From assembly GCF_001905345.1 (NCBI RefSeq), contig NZ_LFBV01000002.1:186001-250000 (forward strand): a DNA stretch of 64,000 nt, in the 5' to 3' direction. Under the pieces are notes generated by a model. It was not told the DNA's origin and made no database searches. It saw only the letters and a program-made list of their open reading frames with translations. The stretch comes from Streptomyces uncialis (GTDB taxonomy: Bacteria > Actinomycetota > Actinomycetes > Streptomycetales > Streptomycetaceae). The position numbers and the translations under genes are program-made. Below, in pieces: positions 51,895-60,040 of the stretch (position 1 is the stretch's first letter; every line of letters begins with the position of its first letter).

Positions 51895-54548
51895 TTCCCA
51901 CCCACCGTGGTGGGGGCGGCCGTCGGGATGTTCCGCGCCACGGCCTGCGAGGTGAGCAGTGGTTCGGCGTGCCGCTCGCCGCCGTAGGAGAGGTAGTTCG
52001 CCCTCATCCCGAATCCGCCGAACGGGCGGTTGCCGTCCTCCGCGTCGAGCAGCGTGTGGTTGACACAGGTGTGGTGACGCTTGGACAGGACCTTCACGGT
52101 CTCCGGATCGCTCCCGTAGACCATCGCCCCCAGCGCGCGTTCGCTGAAGTAGGGGCTCGACAACCGATCACGCAGCAGCCTCGCGCTGGGATAGGCCACG
52201 ACGTTGAAGACCGGTGCGAACATCTCCTCCAGCGGGATCTTGTCGTCGAAGCCCCACAGCAGCACGGTCGGCTCGATCCTGCGGGACCGCAGATCGATGC
52301 GCCCGCCGTACCGGATGCGGCGCGCGTGACGCACCAGATAGTCCGAGCAGTTCACCAGCGCCGAGTCGTAGCAGATCGGACCGTAGTCGACGTCAGGGTC
52401 GTCGTTCCGCCCGAAACGCAGCGAAGCCAGCCCCTCGGACAACAGGTCGACGAAGTCGTCGGTGCGGCCCTCGGGCACGAACAGGACGTCGGGACCGAAA
52501 CAGTCCTGGCCTGAGTTGTGGAGCCGGATTCTCGTGACATCTTCCGCGGCGCGCGCGAGATCGGCGTCGGGTGCGATCACGAAGGGATTGATGCCGTTGC
52601 CGAAGAACAGGAAGAGCTGGTCCTCCGCCAGCCCTTCGCGGATGGTCTCGGCATTGGAGTAGCGGCCGGTGAAGACGATGAGGTCCGCTTCGCGTACCGG
52701 ACCGGTCACGAACTTGCGCTGGCTGAGTTCGAAGAGCTTGATGGGTAAGCGGTGGACCGGTGCCAGCAGGGTGTGCAATCGCTGCATCTGGCTCTTGTTC
52801 TCCGAGGACGGCCGAAAGGTGATGACGTCGCTGTACAGGGATGCCACGAGCACGTGAAGCGCGTAGGAATAGAGCGGGATGTTGGAGGGGACGAAGACCG
52901 CGGCGCGAGGCACACAGCCGGGCCGGACACGGCGGATCTCCTCCTCCGCCCCGTCGAGAGTGGCGAGGAACGAACGAATCTCCGCGCGCGCGGTCCGGTG
53001 GGGCGAGAACTCGGTGAGAACTCTCATCACCGTGTCCTCGTTGTCGGCCACATACCGGCGCACCGCGCCCAGCGCGTCGACACGGTCGGCGAAGGGGATG
53101 CGGTATTCGGCCGCACCGATGGCCGAGCCGGACACGGTGACGTCCGTGGCCGTGGGGTGCGAAGCGGACAGCGAGTTCATGGCGATCTTCTCCAGAGCGG
53201 CCTTGTTGGGCTTTCCCGTGTTCGTGAGGGGCAGCGCGGGAAGCACGATGACGTGGTCGGGCTGCTCGTAGCGGGCGAGCACGGAGCGCAGCAGCCGTTT
53301 CCAGTGCGCGGGCTCGCGGGCGTCCGGGTCCGTGATCACGAACACCAGGCGGCAGCCCAGACGCGCGTCGGGCACGGCGACGACCTCCGTCCGCGCACCG
53401 GCCGACCCGGCCCGCGCGGCGAGGTGGTCGGGATAGAGCGTGTGGCCGTCACGGTGCACGGCGTGCTTGCGTCCGACCGGGAAGACACGGCCGGCGCCGT
53501 CGAGCAGGCCGATGTCGCCGGTGCGGTGCACCGGACCCGAGAGCGGAACGATCTCACCGTCATCGCCCAGGTGGCCGGTCATCAGGCCGTCACTGCGTAC
53601 GACGAGCTCGCCGATTCGGCCGTCGGGAAGCGGCTTCCCTTGCTCGTCGTGGACCTCGACGACCACGCCGGGCAACGGTGTGCCGCACCCGATCGGATCG
53701 GTGGGAGGCGCCAGCGCGATGTTTCCCACTTCGGTCGCGCCGTAGCCGTCGAGGAGGCGTCGGCCCGTGCGGGCGTGGAACCGGGCCGCCAGGTCGGGTC
53801 CCAGCGGCGCGCCGCCCACGCACCAGGCCCGTACCGCCGTCAGCGCGTTCGCGAGAGCGGGACGACGGTCGAGCAGGTTGAGCAGGCTGTAGTAGGTCGA
53901 CGGGGCCCCGTCCACGATGGAGAGGCCGTGCTCCACGCCGACCGCGAACGCCCGGTCCAGCCGGGTGGCCGACCCGTAGACCACGAGCGTGCCTCCGCCC
54001 AGCCACCAGGTCAGGACCAGCGACAGACCGTATTGGTGGGAGTACGGCAGGACGGGCAGGAAGACGTCGTCAGGCCGGTACCCCATACGTTCCGCGCTGA
54101 GCGCGAGGTTGTCCAGGATCGAACGACCGGAGCGCACAATGCCTTTGGGGTCGCCTGTCGTACCCGACGACCATGAGATCGCGGCATCCTGGCGCTGTGC
54201 CCAGGCCGCCGCGTCGGGCACGGCCGCCGTGTCCGGAGCGGGCCGTGGCGCCGCGGCGTGGCCCGTGGTGTCGCTGATTTCGGCCACCACGCGCGCTTGA
54301 GTGCGAATCCGCGATCGCTGTGACGGCGTGGCTCGATGGTCGGCCAGGACCACCGAGGTATCGAGGTGGATGAGCGCCAGCAGATCGACGACCCATTCCG
54401 GGGAATTGGCCCCGCTCATCATCACCCGCGAACCGGGCCCGAGGCCGCGGCGTGCAAAACGTTCGGTGGCATCGAATATGCGGGCCGCGACTTCGTCTGT
54501 CTCCCAGACGTGCCCCTTGGGCGATATCAGGCGCCTGGAAATGGGCAA
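51891..54548 (-). CDS. Acyl-adenylate ligase fused to a LuxC/aldehyde-dehydrogenase-type acyl reductase
   Basis: 885 residues. Residues 1-455 are an ANL ligase (ISWSSGTTGDPKGIVRSG, DGYGATEVG, HRTGDIGLLDG, final Lys in LTNTGKPNKAAL). Residues ~480-870 are an ALDH-superfamily domain with catalytic Cys683 in LHNSGQDCFGPDVLFVPEG and ENKSQMQRLHTLLAPV, closer to LuxC acyl reductases than to ordinary ALDHs. No carrier domain lies between them. The fusion would activate a free acid and reduce it to an aldehyde, like LuxE plus LuxC in one chain. Codon 601 is TTA, implying bldA control. The TTG start is set by AAGGAG seven bases upstream. First gene of cluster B. Confidence 0.85.
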   Translation of the reverse strand: MPISRRLISPKGHVWETDEVAARIFDATERFARRGLGPGSRVMMSGANSPEWVVDLLALIHLDTSVVLADHRATPSQRSRIRTQARVVAEISDTTGHAAAPRPAPDTAAVPDAAAWAQRQDAAISWSSGTTGDPKGIVRSGRSILDNLALSAERMGYRPDDVFLPVLPYSHQYGLSLVLTWWLGGGTLVVYGSATRLDRAFAVGVEHGLSIVDGAPSTYYSLLNLLDRRPALANALTAVRAWCVGGAPLGPDLAARFHARTGRRLLDGYGATEVGNIALAPPTDPIGCGTPLPGVVVEVHDEQGKPLPDGRIGELVVRSDGLMTGHLGDDGEIVPLSGPVHRTGDIGLLDGAGRVFPVGRKHAVHRDGHTLYPDHLAARAGSAGARTEVVAVPDARLGCRLVFVITDPDAREPAHWKRLLRSVLARYEQPDHVIVLPALPLTNTGKPNKAALEKIAMNSLSASHPTATDVTVSGSAIGAAEYRIPFADRVDALGAVRRYVADNEDTVMRVLTEFSPHRTARAEIRSFLATLDGAEEEIRRVRPGCVPRAAVFVPSNIPLYSYALHVLVASLYSDVITFRPSSENKSQMQRLHTLLAPVHRLPIKLFELSQRKFVTGPVREADLIVFTGRYSNAETIREGLAEDQLFLFFGNGINPFVIAPDADLARAAEDVTRIRLHNSGQDCFGPDVLFVPEGRTDDFVDLLSEGLASLRFGRNDDPDVDYGPICYDSALVNCSDYLVRHARRIRYGGRIDLRSRRIEPTVLLWGFDDKIPLEEMFAPVFNVVAYPSARLLRDRLSSPYFSERALGAMVYGSDPETVKVLSKRHHTCVNHTLLDAEDGNRPFGGFGMRANYLSYGGERHAEPLLTSQAVARNIPTAAPTTVGGK

Positions 54549-54630
54549 CTCGTGCTCCTTAGCGCCAGGCGTGGGCTCAACTTCCTGGATGTGCAGGTGT
54601 GTAGAACCACAATCCCGCGATACGCCTGAT

Positions 54631-54643
54631 CCTGTTCAACAGG
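54631..54643. promoter_or_regulatory. Perfect palindrome in the leader of cluster B
   Basis: CCTGTTCAACAGG, two perfect six-base arms about one central base. It lies about 15-30 bases downstream of the predicted transcription start and 83 bases before the ligase-reductase start codon, a usual place for a repressor operator. No regulator gene is encoded in the cluster itself. Confidence 0.45.
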
Positions 54644-54657
54644 AAACATCTGAAGCG

Positions 54658-54686
54658 ACTATCGCATACCCGCAGAACGGTGTCGA
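54658..54686 (-). promoter_or_regulatory. Predicted promoter of cluster B
   Basis: On the minus strand TCGACA (54686-54681) and GATAGT (54663-54658) are 17 bases apart, close to the TTGACA/TAgAgT pattern of HrdB promoters. The region is locally A/T-rich. Transcription would begin near 54651, giving a leader of about 100 bases containing the palindrome. Confidence 0.5.
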
Positions 54687-55084
54687 GTGCTGAAACGGCG
54701 CTCCGTTGCATGTGGGGGTCGTTGAGTATGCAGTGACGAAACAGATGTGACGAGCAGCCAGTTATGATCGTGAATGCGTGGCGCGGCTGTTGTCCGAGTG
54801 CATGTAAACGTCGCCCTCGGATCGAATACGGACCTCCCACTCCACCAAGTACCGGAATTCATATTCAGTCGTCTGTTCGAGCTTTTCGTGTTCCAATCAT
54901 CGACGCCAACATATCCGGGGTGTGCACGGACCTGTGCGGCGTGGGCGCCGGGGGTCCTGTGCACCCCCGGCGCCGCGGACCATGTCGGCGAGCGCGGGAG
55001 CATCGGGCGTTGCCGCTCTCGGCCTCCCGGAGGAGGCACACCAGAACTCGACTGCTTCCGGCGGAGAGTGCTCACCTGCCGGCG
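54687..55084. other. Gap upstream of cluster B without a supported gene
   Basis: About 400 bases between the cluster B promoter and the Imm49-like gene. The 200 bases nearest the promoter are A/T-rich for this genome. Apart from the hairpin at 54944-54974 I see nothing. Confidence 0.4.
54944..54974. terminator. Hairpin terminator
   Basis: Perfect 12-bp arms GGCGCCGGGGGT / ACCCCCGGCGCC with a seven-base loop. It insulates cluster B from the genes upstream. Confidence 0.5.
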
Positions 55085-55117
55085 GCTACGGAACCGGGTG
55101 TTCCCCGGTTCCGTAGC
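55085..55117 (-). terminator. Terminator of the Imm49-like gene
   Basis: Perfect 14-bp stem GCTACGGAACCGGG / CCCGGTTCCGTAGC with a five-base loop, beginning six bases after the stop codon of the minus-strand gene. Confidence 0.7.
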
Positions 55118-55122
55118 TCCCC

Positions 55123-56886
55123 TCAGGCGGGGCCGGTGTCGCCCGGCAGGGGCGCGGTGTGGTGCAGGAGTCGGGGCGGCAGGTAAGGGCTGTCGACCAG
55201 GGTGTTCCAGCCGCGTCGGCGGGCGTGGCAGGTGAGAGCCAGGATGTCGAGGTTGAGTGCGCGGTCGGGATCGTCGGCGCGGTCGCCGACCCGGTAGTAA
55301 TCGCGGTGTTCCTCCAGTGCGTCGAGGAGGGCGAGGTTGAAGCTCTGCTCGTCCCCGTCGACCAACTGGGACAGCAGCACGGCCGGGGGCATGAGGAAAC
55401 CCCAGTTCCTGGCCCGGTGGTGGGCTTCCAGGGCCGCGTCCATGGCGGGTCGGGGGTCGTCGGCGTGCAGGTAGGCGAGGAGCGCCAGCCGGTAGGCCGC
55501 GAACGCCGACGGGTCGTTCCGGAGGAAGCGGGTGCCGCTGAGGACGAGTGGTGCGAGGTCGTCGCGTGCCCCGCTGATCAGGGCGAGGCCGACCGCCTTC
55601 TGCCAAGGCGCGGGCCCGGCGTCCACGCCCGTGTAGGCGGCGACGGGGATCTTCTCGCCCTCGACGGTCACGTCGACGGTGGTTCCGGGTTCGGCGACCG
55701 CGGCCCGGAAGAAGGCGGCCCCGGCCCTCGACGCGCGGCGCACGTCGCGGATCTGCCGGTCCGAGGCGTCGTCGCTGGTCAGGGCCCGGGCCCTGACCAG
55801 GATGACCAGGTCGGACATGGCCATGCCCAGGCGCCATGCCTTCCCGGCGTCCGCCAGTTCGTCGCGGATGTCGCACCCGAGGGCGTCCTCGTGGTCGGGG
55901 TCCAGGGGTTCGGCCGTGCCGGGGCGTTCCACGGTGACGGGTCCGGCGCCGAGTTCGGCGACGGCGTCGGGGCGCCGGGTCGCGCCGTACGGTCCCACCC
56001 GTGGTCCCGCGGTCTCGAAGCCGGTGACGAGGGTGCGCGGGAGGTAGTCGGTGCTGAAGGGGAGCCACCAGCCTTCACGGCGGTAGGCGAGTGCGGCCAG
56101 GGCGAGCGGCAGCAGGGGCAGCAGCGATCCGGGGACGGTGCTGGGCCGCGTGGGCGCGCTGTGCCGGCGCAGGAGAGTGGCCATCCCGTCCGTGAAGGTG
56201 TCCCGGTCGCCGCAGGCCAGGGCGCGCAGGGCGTCGAGCGCCGTGCTGTGGAGGTGGTCCGGCCTGCCCTGGTGGGTCTCGTGGTGGGTGCGGATCCGTG
56301 CGATCGCGGTGTCCAGCGCGGCGATCGTGTGTTCCTTCGTGGGCGGGTAGGGGGCGTCGTCGTCCTCAAGTGTGCCCAGGGTGTAGGCCAGCAGGCCGTG
56401 GATCAGTTCGGTCGACGGCTGCCCTTGCGTGCCGTGCTGGGGGTCCTGGCGGGCGAAGTGGAAGGCTTCCCCGTGCCGTTCGGCGCCACCGGTGAGGACC
56501 GCGAGGCAGAACGCGTCGATCCAGGTCTGCGTGCTGATGCTCTGCGGGATGCCTTCCCCGGCGTCGTAGCCGATCCCGAAGTTGACGTAGTCGAGGTGGA
56601 TGTGGAAGGCGATGTGGGGGCAGTACGCGGCGTACTGGACGGCGCCCACGGTCGCCGCGGCCGCGTCGTTCAGCACGGCCCGGGCTTCCGGTGTGTCCAG
56701 GCCGGGGTCCGCGACCGACAGCGCCCCGAGGTGGTCCAGGTACGCGTCCCCGATGTACAACCACTCCGAAGCGGCCATGGGGCCGCCCTTCGACGTGGAG
56801 ATGACCAGACGTGAGATCCGGTTGGTGAAATCGTCCAGGGCTTCGGCGATCGACGCTTCGGCCACGGGGTGTCGCTCTATTCGCAT
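55123..56886 (-). CDS. Imm49-family (immunity-like) protein
   Basis: 587 residues, soluble and largely helical. It opens MRIERHPVAEASIAEALDDF and has two related halves, an arrangement seen in actinomycete proteins annotated Imm49. Recognisable stretches are FHIHLDYVNFGIGYDAGEGI and ALEAHHRARNWGFLMPPAVL. Imm49 members are predicted to neutralise polymorphic toxins, but many Streptomyces copies, like this one, have no toxin gene beside them. Its role is therefore uncertain. GGAGAG lies 11 bases before the ATG. It has its own terminator and is monocistronic. Confidence 0.65.
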   Translation of the reverse strand: MRIERHPVAEASIAEALDDFTNRISRLVISTSKGGPMAASEWLYIGDAYLDHLGALSVADPGLDTPEARAVLNDAAAATVGAVQYAAYCPHIAFHIHLDYVNFGIGYDAGEGIPQSISTQTWIDAFCLAVLTGGAERHGEAFHFARQDPQHGTQGQPSTELIHGLLAYTLGTLEDDDAPYPPTKEHTIAALDTAIARIRTHHETHQGRPDHLHSTALDALRALACGDRDTFTDGMATLLRRHSAPTRPSTVPGSLLPLLPLALAALAYRREGWWLPFSTDYLPRTLVTGFETAGPRVGPYGATRRPDAVAELGAGPVTVERPGTAEPLDPDHEDALGCDIRDELADAGKAWRLGMAMSDLVILVRARALTSDDASDRQIRDVRRASRAGAAFFRAAVAEPGTTVDVTVEGEKIPVAAYTGVDAGPAPWQKAVGLALISGARDDLAPLVLSGTRFLRNDPSAFAAYRLALLAYLHADDPRPAMDAALEAHHRARNWGFLMPPAVLLSQLVDGDEQSFNLALLDALEEHRDYYRVGDRADDPDRALNLDILALTCHARRRGWNTLVDSPYLPPRLLHHTAPLPGDTGPA

Positions 56887-56993
56887 GCCCGTCAGTCTCT
56901 CCCCGCTGGTCCGCCGACGGCCAGTCGGCGCGCTCCCGCCCGCACCGGCGTAAGGCGGTTCGCCGCTGCTATGCGGAACGGCGCCTGAGGCGA

Positions 56994-57016
56994 GGCCCGT
57001 TCATTGCGGACGGGCC
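56994..57016 (-). terminator. Possible terminator of the subtilase gene
   Basis: GGCCCGT / ACGGGCC, a perfect seven-base stem with a nine-base loop, about 110 bases beyond the stop of the minus-strand protease gene. Confidence 0.35.
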
Positions 57017-57127
57017 CGCGGGGCCGGAAGCAGGCACCGAGAGCTCGGGGCGGCCTCCCGCACCGTGAGGGCGCCGGCGGGGAGCAAGTACCGGACAGCG
57101 CCCTCGTGTCGGCTCAACGGTTGGGCG

Positions 57128-59233
57128 TCACCAGCCATTGCCGATCTCGATGGCTCCGGTGAGGTAGCCGGTCCCGCCGGTTCCGGTGTAGATGTACAGA
57201 TTCCCGTTGCCGTCGTTTCGGGTGATCACATCGGGATGCCCGTCACCGGTGTAGTCCGCGACACCAACAAAAGTGAAGTTCTGCCAACCGATACCGATCG
57301 GAGCACCCCCCGTCAGATAACCGGTCCCGCCGACCCCGCTGTAGACATACAGATTCCCGTTACCGTCATTACGGGCAACCACATCAGGATGCCCGTCACC
57401 GGTGTAGTCCGCGACACCAACAAAAGTGAAGTTCTGCCAACCGATACCGATCGGAGCACCCCCCGTCAGATAACCGGTCCCGCCGACCCCGCTGTAGACA
57501 TACAGATTCCCGTTACCGTCATTACGGGCAACCACATCAGGATGCCCGTCACCCGTGTAATCAGCGACACCAACAAAAGTGAAGTTCTGCCAACCGATAC
57601 CGATCGGAGCACCCCCGGTGAGGTAACCCGTTCCACCAGTGCCCGAATAGACGTACAGATTCCCGTTGCCGTTGTTACGGGCGACCACATCAGGGTGACC
57701 ATCACCCGTGTAATCGGCGACACCGACGAAGGTGAAGTTCTGCCAGCCGATGCCGATCGGGGCACGTGTCCGAGTGCTGTGGCCGGCGCCCGCGCCGGGA
57801 AAGAGGTAGAGGATTCCGGTGGCATCGTCTCGCGCGATGGTGTCGAAGTGGCTGTCGCCGTCGTAGTCGGCGGTCCCCGCGAAGGTCCATCCGGTACCGG
57901 GGGTGTAGGGAGGTACCGCCCTGCCGACGTCGAGACGCGGCGTGCTCGCCCCGGTGTAGACGATCGGGGTGCCGCTGGTGACGAGGCGCGAGACCAGGCC
58001 GTCGATGCCCTCGGTGGGGTAGGCGTGCTTCAGCACGGCGAGGGCGCCGGCCACGTGCGGGGCGGCCATCGAGGTGCCGTTCTTGCCGGCGTAGGTGTTG
58101 CCGGGCACGGACGAGACGATGGAGGTGCCCGGTGCCAGCAGGTCGAGCAGCGGGCCGCGGTTGCTGAATGTGGAGAGCTGGTCGTCGTCGGTACTGGACC
58201 CCACCGTGACGGCCGAGGAAACGCACCCGGGGGCGTTGACCGCGTCGGGATAACCGTTGTTCCCCGCCGCGACGACCGTGGCGACGCCTGCGGTGAGCAG
58301 GCTGTCAATGATCATCTTGCGGGGGTCCGCAGCACAGGCGGTGGTCCAACGTCCGCTGCCGAGGGACATGTTCGCGGCGATGACGTCGGTTCCGGCCTGT
58401 TTCAGCGCCAAGACCTTCTCCAGTGCCTTGATCTGCGAGCTGGTGAAGCTCAGCACGCACGGGCCGGCCCCGGGTCCGCAGTACTCGTCGGAGTTGAACT
58501 TGGAGAACACCTGGATGGCGATGATGTCCGCCCCGGGGGCGACGCCGCGCGCGGGGGCTCCACTGATGCCGGTTCCGTTGCCCGCGGCGATGCCGGCGAC
58601 ATGGGTTCCGTGGGAGCAGGCGCCGTTCAGTGTGGCGCATGTGCCTGTGTCGGCGTCGGCGCTGCCGGGGCCGTCCTGCTGGGCGGTGCCGTTGGGGCAG
58701 AGGCTGGTGGAACCGTATGCGTTGTCGTTGACGGAGAAGCACGACTCGGTCTTGACGCGGTTGGTGAGGAAGGGGTGGTTGGTGGCGACGCCGGTGTCGA
58801 GGATGGCGATCGCGGTACCGGCGCCGGTCTTCCCTGCCGCGGCAGCCCTGTTGCTGCCGATCTTGACGGTGGATTCGTCCAGCGTCGCCGGGACCGGGAT
58901 GTCTTCGCTGACACCGATCACCCCCGGCTTGGAGTTCAGCTGCTGCAAGCCCGCGTGGTTCGTGCGGAGGGTGACCATCGGCACGGTGTCGTAGGAGACG
59001 AGGGTCTCGCCTGCTGCGGAGGCGGAGGCCAGGTCCGCGCGCCGGTTGGTGACGACGTTGACGCGGACGGTGCCCCCGCCTTGGGTCTTGTCGAACAGCG
59101 GCGGGTCGACCGGACCGTTCACCGCGGCGAAGGCCGGACCGATGCCGAGCAAGGGGTCGGTATCCAGCGGTATCGCGGTGAACAGCATGGCCGCTGCCAT
59201 GGCGGCGATCATGACCCGTGCAGGTCTCTTCAC
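57128..59233 (-). CDS. Secreted subtilisin-like (S8) protease with C-terminal VCBS/FG-GAP repeats
   Basis: 701 residues. A signal peptide (VMIAAMAAAMLFTAI) and a propeptide-like region precede an S8 domain with Asp146 (AIAILDTGVATNHP), His208 (ACSHGTHVAG) and Ser388 (NGTSMAAPHVAG). The Asn oxyanion residue is in VVAAGNNGYP. From about residue 450 there are five to six repeats of ~51 residues of the type GWQNFTFVGVADYTGDGHPD, a beta-propeller of calcium-binding VCBS/FG-GAP blades. It would be exported and act outside the cell. GTG is preferred to the ATG four codons earlier because GGAG lies seven bases before it. Confidence 0.9.
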   Translation of the reverse strand: MKRPARVMIAAMAAAMLFTAIPLDTDPLLGIGPAFAAVNGPVDPPLFDKTQGGGTVRVNVVTNRRADLASASAAGETLVSYDTVPMVTLRTNHAGLQQLNSKPGVIGVSEDIPVPATLDESTVKIGSNRAAAAGKTGAGTAIAILDTGVATNHPFLTNRVKTESCFSVNDNAYGSTSLCPNGTAQQDGPGSADADTGTCATLNGACSHGTHVAGIAAGNGTGISGAPARGVAPGADIIAIQVFSKFNSDEYCGPGAGPCVLSFTSSQIKALEKVLALKQAGTDVIAANMSLGSGRWTTACAADPRKMIIDSLLTAGVATVVAAGNNGYPDAVNAPGCVSSAVTVGSSTDDDQLSTFSNRGPLLDLLAPGTSIVSSVPGNTYAGKNGTSMAAPHVAGALAVLKHAYPTEGIDGLVSRLVTSGTPIVYTGASTPRLDVGRAVPPYTPGTGWTFAGTADYDGDSHFDTIARDDATGILYLFPGAGAGHSTRTRAPIGIGWQNFTFVGVADYTGDGHPDVVARNNGNGNLYVYSGTGGTGYLTGGAPIGIGWQNFTFVGVADYTGDGHPDVVARNDGNGNLYVYSGVGGTGYLTGGAPIGIGWQNFTFVGVADYTGDGHPDVVARNDGNGNLYVYSGVGGTGYLTGGAPIGIGWQNFTFVGVADYTGDGHPDVITRNDGNGNLYIYTGTGGTGYLTGAIEIGNGW
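57148..57759 (-). repeat. 153-bp tandem repeats inside the subtilase gene
   Basis: Four units of exactly 153 bases (boundaries at 57148, 57301, 57454, 57607). The two units from 57301 and 57454 are almost identical at DNA level; the flanking ones have diverged. Each codes one propeller blade. Confidence 0.85.
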
Positions 59234-60040
59234 GTATTGCTCCATCGGAAGGTATTGCGCGGGAGGTCGGCACAGGTGTTTCGAGTGGGAAAGGGGATCG
59301 GCAGCGGACGACCCAGTGGCCGGTGGGCAGTTTCTTCCAGCTCGGGGCGCGCGCCGGGAGTGGCGGTGAATGCCCCTGTCGGCCGCAAGGGGAGCAGCGC
59401 AATGGTCAAGGCGGCGGCGATGGGGATCGTCCTTTCACGCAAGACTCTCCAATGGGATAACGGGAGTTGGATCACGTGGACGATAGATCAATGGGCCTTG
59501 CTCCACAAGAGAGATTTTCGGCGCCGCCCCCTCCATCAGAATCGGAACCTGGCTATCCGCTTGCGCGGTGAGCGCGAATGGACGTCCGCCTTTGATTCAA
59601 ACATTTCTGACGGCCCATCCGGCTTCCGCCGTGAGAAATCACGGTGAGTGGTGCGCGGCAGGATGTTTCCGCACAACTATTGATCAGGAACTCCAAGGTT
59701 CTCGTTGATCGTCGAGGTGGAAATCACCGCCGCTGCCGGAAGCATCGCCTGAGGCTCCAGCTCGCGGAGCCGGCAGTCGGATGCCCGCCCCTGCGACACG
59801 CCTGCCTCAACTCCCGCCGAGCCCTGCTTACCGGCTCAGCGGGGGTTCGTCCTACCCGAAGCAGCTACGCCACTCGGCTGAGCGGAGGAGGGCCGAGCAG
59901 GAGGGTTGCGGCTACGGTTCACGCGTCGGCGTGGTGATGCGGTGAGGCGCCGACGAGTGTCGGGAAGGCACACGCAGCACGGCGGCCTCAGCGCTGACGC
60001 CGCAGCACATTCATCGCCCCAGCGGTATGGAGGAGAACAC
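59234..60040. other. 800-bp gap between divergent genes, no gene supported
   Basis: This separates the divergently transcribed protease and glutaminase genes and should contain both promoters. Reading frames are short and without family signatures. No strong hairpin or repeat was noticed. Confidence 0.4.

Noticed and set aside
57067..57105. GAGGGCGC / GCGCCCTC inverted repeat as the protease terminator
   Set aside because: The loop is about 23 bases for an eight-base stem; the hairpin at 56994-57016 is more compact.
57148..57759. CRISPR-like periodicity
   Set aside because: The repeats are 153 bp, contiguous, in frame and coding for propeller blades; there are no spacers or cas genes.
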